64,000 bases of DNA from Devosia sp. Leaf420 (GTDB taxonomy: Bacteria > Pseudomonadota > Alphaproteobacteria > Rhizobiales > Devosiaceae): the NCBI RefSeq assembly GCF_001425445.1, contig NZ_LMQU01000014.1, positions 140,574 through 204,573 on the forward strand. Direction: 5' to 3'. Shown piece by piece: positions 60,671 to 64,000 of the stretch. A program made the translations under genes and the position numbers. A model generated the notes under the pieces. That model was not told the origin of the DNA. It did no database searches and saw nothing but the letters and a program-made list of their open reading frames with translations. How positions within the stretch are numbered: position 1 is the first letter of the stretch; the number at the start of each line of letters is the position of its first letter.

Positions 60671-61249
60671 CTACCGCAGGCCCGCCTCTTCCAAGAGGCC
60701 CTGACGCTTGGCGTCATAGTAATAGCCGCTGGCATAAAGCTGCATGGCGCGCGATTCATTGCCGCCAGCCGTCACATAGGCACCGGCCAGATACCGCACT
60801 GCAAAGCGCAGATTGGTCTCGGCATCGAGAAGGCCGGCGGCCTCGCCACCAAAGCCCATGCCGCGCGCCGTCGCGTGGCTGATCTGCATCAGGCCATAAT
60901 AGGGGCCATTGCGGGCGCCGGCATTAAAGCCGCTTTCCTTGGCGATGACGCGACGGACGAGGGATTCCGGCACCTTATAGGCACTCGCATAATGAGCGAT
61001 CATGCCGTCCATCGGACCACGCTCGCTTTCGGCAAAGCCAAGCAGCATGTTCGGCGCGGCGCGCGGAACGGCTGCAGCCTTGGGCATGTAGCCAGCCGGC
61101 GTATCGCCGGGCGAAGCGGGCGCCAGGGACGCGATGGCGGCAGTGGCCGATTTGTTGCCAGGCAGTGGCTTTATACCGGCCATGGAGCAGGCCGAGACAA
61201 GCACGGCTAGCGTAATCGTTCCTGCCAGGGGCAAGACGCGTGCCGTCAT
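60671..61249 (-). CDS. Lytic transglycosylase lipoprotein (SLT domain)
   Basis: A 192-residue lipoprotein. The ATG at 61249 has AAAGGA eight bases upstream and begins MTARVLPLAGTITLAVLVSA, with the lipobox Cys at residue 21. A Pro/Ala-rich spacer leads to a Slt70-like domain with the catalytic Glu in RRVIAKESGFNAGARN, then YYGLMQISHATARGMGF and LRFAVRYLAGAYVTAGG. It cleaves peptidoglycan glycan strands, probably anchored to the outer membrane. It is monocistronic. The catalytic region is intact. Confidence 0.88.
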   Translation of the reverse strand: MTARVLPLAGTITLAVLVSACSMAGIKPLPGNKSATAAIASLAPASPGDTPAGYMPKAAAVPRAAPNMLLGFAESERGPMDGMIAHYASAYKVPESLVRRVIAKESGFNAGARNGPYYGLMQISHATARGMGFGGEAAGLLDAETNLRFAVRYLAGAYVTAGGNESRAMQLYASGYYYDAKRQGLLEEAGLR

Positions 61250-61559
61250 TGATCTGTCCTTTATTGTCTCTGTCATGCGGCTCCTAAGGCGTAATCGCGG
61301 CGTCTTGATGGCGAATAGATGATTCAGCGTCAAGCGAAGGTAAACGTGATCGAAGTCTCTCCTATCTGACCGATCACGGTTTACATCTGAGGTTTAGCAC
61401 CTACATTACCCGCCATCGCCGTCGTGCGCATCCGGTGCGTTCTTCGTCTTGAAGACGCGCTGCCAAAGCTTCGCAAGCTGCCATTCGGCTATTCTCGCGA
61501 AGGCGTGCGGCAGACTCAAACGGGCCAAGAAAGCCCCAATCCCCCGAAAGGTTTGAGCC

Positions 61560-61994
61560 ATGACCAAGGCCAAGACCGGCGACATCGTATCAATCAATTA
61601 TTCCGGCCGTCTCACCGACGGCACCCCGTTCGACTCCTCCGAGGGCCGTGCGCCGCTCGAGTTCAAGCTGGGGCAGGGACAGGTCATCAAGGGCCTCGAA
61701 GCCCATGTCGCTGGCATGGAAGTCGGTGAGAAGAGCACAGTCACTATTCCGTGCGACGAGGCCTATGGCCAGCGTCGTGAAGAAGCGGTGCAGCAACTCG
61801 ACCGCAGCAAGATTCCGTCCGGCATGGAATTGGCGGTCGGTAGCCAGCTTCAGGCGCGCACCTCCGATGGTGGCCTCTTGCCCATCGTCGTCGTTGGCCT
61901 CGACGAGCAGAGCGTCACGGTTGACGCTAATCATCCCCTTGCCGGCCAGGACCTCGTCTTCGACGTCGAGGTCGTCGACGTCAAAGCGGCCTGA
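61560..61994 (+). CDS. FKBP-type peptidyl-prolyl isomerase (SlyD-like)
   Basis: A 144-residue protein with FKBP motifs DIVSINYSGRLTDGTPFDSS, PLEFKLGQGQVIKGLE and GEKSTVTIPCDEAYGQR. The inserted flap region (EEAVQQLDRSKIPSGMELAV) matches the IF domain of SlyD-type isomerases. It lacks the His-rich metal-binding tail of E. coli SlyD, as is common outside enterobacteria. No signal peptide is present, so it is cytosolic. A terminator with a 13-bp stem follows the stop. Confidence 0.92.
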   Translation: MTKAKTGDIVSINYSGRLTDGTPFDSSEGRAPLEFKLGQGQVIKGLEAHVAGMEVGEKSTVTIPCDEAYGQRREEAVQQLDRSKIPSGMELAVGSQLQARTSDGGLLPIVVVGLDEQSVTVDANHPLAGQDLVFDVEVVDVKAA

Positions 61995-62005
61995 TCGCAA
62001 GCATT

Positions 62006-62043
62006 CGGCCCTGTCTCCCCGCCCGGAGGCAGGGCCGCTTTAT
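62006..62043 (+). terminator. Intrinsic terminator after the FKBP gene
   Basis: A stem of about 13 bp (CGGCCCTGTCTCC / GGAGGCAGGGCCG, one G-T pair) with a 6-base loop, followed by CTTTAT. Confidence 0.8.
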
Positions 62044-62122
62044 AGAGAGCGTCAATAAAGCCCCTTGACCGAACGCCTCGCGCTTTCTCTCTTGGCGCCA
62101 TATTCGGCTTCGGGAGACCAAG

Positions 62123-63577
62123 ATGACCGCGATCGGCCTACTCATCGACAACCAGAGCGCTGATGCCAGCAATGGCGCGCGCTTTGACCGCCGCAATCCG
62201 ATGACCGGCGAGGTCGTCACCAGTGCCGCCGCCGCCACGGTCGAAGACGCCATCCGCGCCGCCGATGCGGCAAAAGCGGCCTTCCCCGAATGGAGCCGCA
62301 GCGCCCCCGCCTTCCGCCGCAAGATTCTCCTTGCCGCTGCCGATCGCCTCTCTGCCCGCGCCCCCGATTTCATCGCCGCCATGGCCGAAGAAACCGGCGC
62401 GACTGCTGGCTGGGCCGGTTTCAATGTCATGCTCGCTTCCGAAATTCTGCGCGAAGCCGCTGGCCTGACGACGCAAATCACTGGCGAAATCATCCCGTCC
62501 AATCGCCCGGGCTCGACGGCCTATGGCATTCGCCAGGCTGCGGGCGTCGTTCTTTCCATGGCGCCGTGGAATGCACCGGTCATTCTCGGCATCCGCGCGC
62601 TGGCGACGCCGCTTGCCTGCGGCAATACCGTGGTTTTCAAGTCGAGCGAGATTTCGCCGCGCACCCATTGCCTCCTTGCCGAGGTCCTGATCGAGGCCGG
62701 TCTCCCCAAGGGCGTTCTCAACGTCATCTCGCATGCGGCCGATGACGCTCCCTCTATAGTAGAGGCGCTCATCGCCCATCCTGCCATCCGCCGCATCAAC
62801 TTCACCGGCTCGACCAATGTCGGCCGCAAAATCGCGGAGCTGGCCGCGCGCAATCTCAAACCCGCGCTGCTCGAACTCGGTGGCAAGGCGCCCATGATCG
62901 TGCTCGACGATGCCGATCTCGACGACGCCGTCGCTGCTGCCGCGTTCGGCGCCTATATGAATCAGGGCCAGATCTGCATGTCGACCGAACGCATTGTTGT
63001 CGATGCCAAGGTCGCCGGTGATTTCGTCGCCAAGCTCGGCGCCAAGGCAAAAAGCCTCAAGGCCGGAGATCCGCGCGACAACAATACCCCGCTCGGCTGC
63101 CTCGTTGATCCGCAAGCCGCCACGCGCAATGGCGCGCTGATCGCCGACGCTGTGTCTAAAGGCGCGACCCTTGTTGCGGGTGGCGGGATAGAAGGCGCCA
63201 TCATGGAAGCGACCGTCCTTGATGGCGTCACGAGCGACATGCGCATCTATCACGAGGAATCCTTCGGCCCCGTCGTCGCCGTCACACGGGTAGCGGACAT
63301 TGAAGAGGCGGTGCAGGTCGCCAACGATACCGAATACGGTTTGGCGTCATCCGTCTTTGGTCGGGATGTGACCCGCGCCATGGCGATCGCGTCCCAAATC
63401 GAATCCGGCATCTGCCACATCAATGGCCCGACCGTGCATGACGAGGCGCAAATGCCATTTGGTGGCGTAAAGGCCTCTGGCTATGGTCGCTTCGGTGGCA
63501 AGGCTGGGATCGCCGAGTTCACCGATTTGCGCTGGATAACGGTGCAAAGCGCTGAACACATCCATTATCCGTTCTGA
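62123..63577 (+). CDS. Aldehyde dehydrogenase (vanillin/salicylaldehyde type)
   Basis: A 484-residue NAD(P)-dependent aldehyde dehydrogenase. It has the catalytic Cys in NQGQICMSTERIVV, the general base Glu in LLELGGKAPMIVL, and cofactor-loop motifs FTGSTNVGRKIAE and APWNAPVILG. CPTVHDE-type text (GPTVHDEAQMPFGG) is typical of the vanillin and salicylaldehyde dehydrogenase branch. The ATG at 62123 has GGGAG upstream. No aromatic catabolic genes lie alongside, so the substrate is uncertain. It is monocistronic, followed by the promoter region at the window's right end. Confidence 0.87.
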   Translation: MTAIGLLIDNQSADASNGARFDRRNPMTGEVVTSAAAATVEDAIRAADAAKAAFPEWSRSAPAFRRKILLAAADRLSARAPDFIAAMAEETGATAGWAGFNVMLASEILREAAGLTTQITGEIIPSNRPGSTAYGIRQAAGVVLSMAPWNAPVILGIRALATPLACGNTVVFKSSEISPRTHCLLAEVLIEAGLPKGVLNVISHAADDAPSIVEALIAHPAIRRINFTGSTNVGRKIAELAARNLKPALLELGGKAPMIVLDDADLDDAVAAAAFGAYMNQGQICMSTERIVVDAKVAGDFVAKLGAKAKSLKAGDPRDNNTPLGCLVDPQAATRNGALIADAVSKGATLVAGGGIEGAIMEATVLDGVTSDMRIYHEESFGPVVAVTRVADIEEAVQVANDTEYGLASSVFGRDVTRAMAIASQIESGICHINGPTVHDEAQMPFGGVKASGYGRFGGKAGIAEFTDLRWITVQSAEHIHYPF

Positions 63578-63737
63578 ACATCACTGGAACCAAATAGGGC
63601 GCTGAAACATTCACCGCTCGGTGAACAGAAGTGCTAAATCGGCGCTTAGCCCTTGTTTTCTAGGGCTTTCATCCGACATTTCCACAGCACACCCCCTCCC
63701 AAGGCGACAGAAATGTCATCGAGTTTGGAAAAGGGGG

Positions 63738-63766
63738 TTTACAGCCCCGAACGACCTCCCTATAAC
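63738..63766 (+). promoter_or_regulatory. Strong sigma70 promoter P1
   Basis: TTTACA at 63738-63743 and TATAAC at 63761-63766 with a 17-base spacer, followed by a GC-rich discriminator CCGGCTCACC, a feature of stringently controlled promoters. Confidence 0.7.
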
Positions 63767-63912
63767 CCGGCTCACCGCTGCAGAGCGAGCCGCCAAACGG
63801 CGAAACGAACTGTAGCAAGCCACTGAAAAGAAAGAGCAATCTGACTTAGCGGTGGTTTCGAAATTCTCCTCGGTGAGTTCAAACGAACCGAAAAGAAAAT
63901 CGAAAAAAGCGA

Positions 63913-63941
63913 TTGACAGTGAAAAAGAACTTCACTAGAAA
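63913..63941 (+). promoter_or_regulatory. Strong sigma70 promoter P2
   Basis: A consensus TTGACA at 63913-63918 and TAGAAA at 63936-63941 with an exact 17-base spacer, followed by CCGCGACGC. It lies 175 bp after P1 and within 60 bp of the window end. The A/T-rich stretch before it (GAAAAGAAAATCGAAAAAAG) could act as an UP element. Confidence 0.75.
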
Positions 63942-64000
63942 CCGCGACGCTGACGACGCGAACGACTTTGAGTTGTTCCCACTGATTAGCGCAATCTGAC

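Larger units (their letters stand above)
63578..64000 (+). other. Probable rRNA operon leader with tandem promoters, running off the window
   Basis: The last 423 bp contain no supported protein gene. Two strong promoters on the plus strand, GC-rich discriminators and an A/T-rich stretch just before the second promoter resemble the upstream leader of alphaproteobacterial rRNA operons. The 16S sequence itself is not in the window. The call is inferred. Confidence 0.55.

Noticed and set aside
63621..63815. A 64-codon ORF near the right end
   Set aside because: It covers a probable promoter (63738-63766), has no ribosome binding site and shows no coding character.
1..64000. Insertion sequences, prophage or tRNA-linked integration sites
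   Set aside because: I found no transposase, integrase or phage gene and no tRNA cloverleaf by eye on either strand. A dedicated search could still find a degenerate one.

Overview
This 64 kb stretch reads as a chromosomal segment of a GC-rich alphaproteobacterium of the order Hyphomicrobiales (Rhizobiales). The evidence is a clear RirA iron regulator, a GcrA and a DivL-type cell-cycle protein, the argD-argF-hslO order, and short palindromic intergenic repeats of the kind common in that group. A Devosia-like organism is my best guess, but the genus is inferred. Coding density is high. I saw no tRNA, CRISPR array, insertion sequence, integrase or phage gene.

Layout. 0-6.5 kb: the 3' end of a DUF924 gene, an M29 aminopeptidase, a 38-residue membrane peptide behind an FNR-type box, an ABC exporter, a receiver-like protein and cytochrome b561. 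6.5-8.4 kb: a small accessory patch with a GIY-YIG nuclease and a solitary HsdR_N-type nuclease, both bracketed by one palindromic repeat family. 8.4-16.3 kb: core genes polA, gcrA, argD, argF and hslO. 16.3-20.2 kb: a LuxR/LuxI quorum-sensing pair followed by a membrane glycosyltransferase and a DUF2937 protein. 20.2-32.3 kb: ahcY behind a palindrome, two paralogous chemoreceptors, divL-tsaE and a GGDEF-EAL protein. 32.4-40 kb: a Gfo/Idh/MocA oxidoreductase, a YihY membrane protein and a complete dipeptide-type ABC operon (dppABCDF) on the minus strand. 40-44.6 kb: a VOC protein, a secreted protein and an aldo/keto reductase that overlap one another, then a ROK regulator, an IHF-like protein, rirA and a candidate small RNA. 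44.6-55.6 kb: an ABC-F ATPase, then an apparent L-fucose catabolic region (aldo/keto reductase, Zn-dehydrogenase, GntR regulator, sugar ABC transporter, SDR, L-fuconate dehydratase). 55.6-60.6 kb: an HD-GYP response regulator and an iron-siderophore ABC system with a palindromic divergent promoter. 60.7-64 kb: a lytic transglycosylase lipoprotein, an FKBP isomerase, an aldehyde dehydrogenase, and tandem strong promoters that look like the leader of an rRNA operon running off the right edge.

How the parts fit together. Iron: RirA with an Irr-type (ICE-like) box in its promoter probably senses iron, and the siderophore-type ABC genes are likely targets. Cell cycle: gcrA and divL both have clusters of the CcrM motif GANTC upstream. 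Sugar use: a FadR-type regulator appears to face a sugar ABC operon leading into an oxidative L-fucose route, with the lactonase and final hydrolase not in view. Signalling: quorum sensing, two chemoreceptors, one GGDEF-EAL and one HD-GYP protein suggest control of surface, motile and sessile behaviour. The least explained features are the repeat-bracketed nuclease genes, the FNR-box micropeptide, the structured RNA after rirA and the glycosyltransferase joined to luxI.
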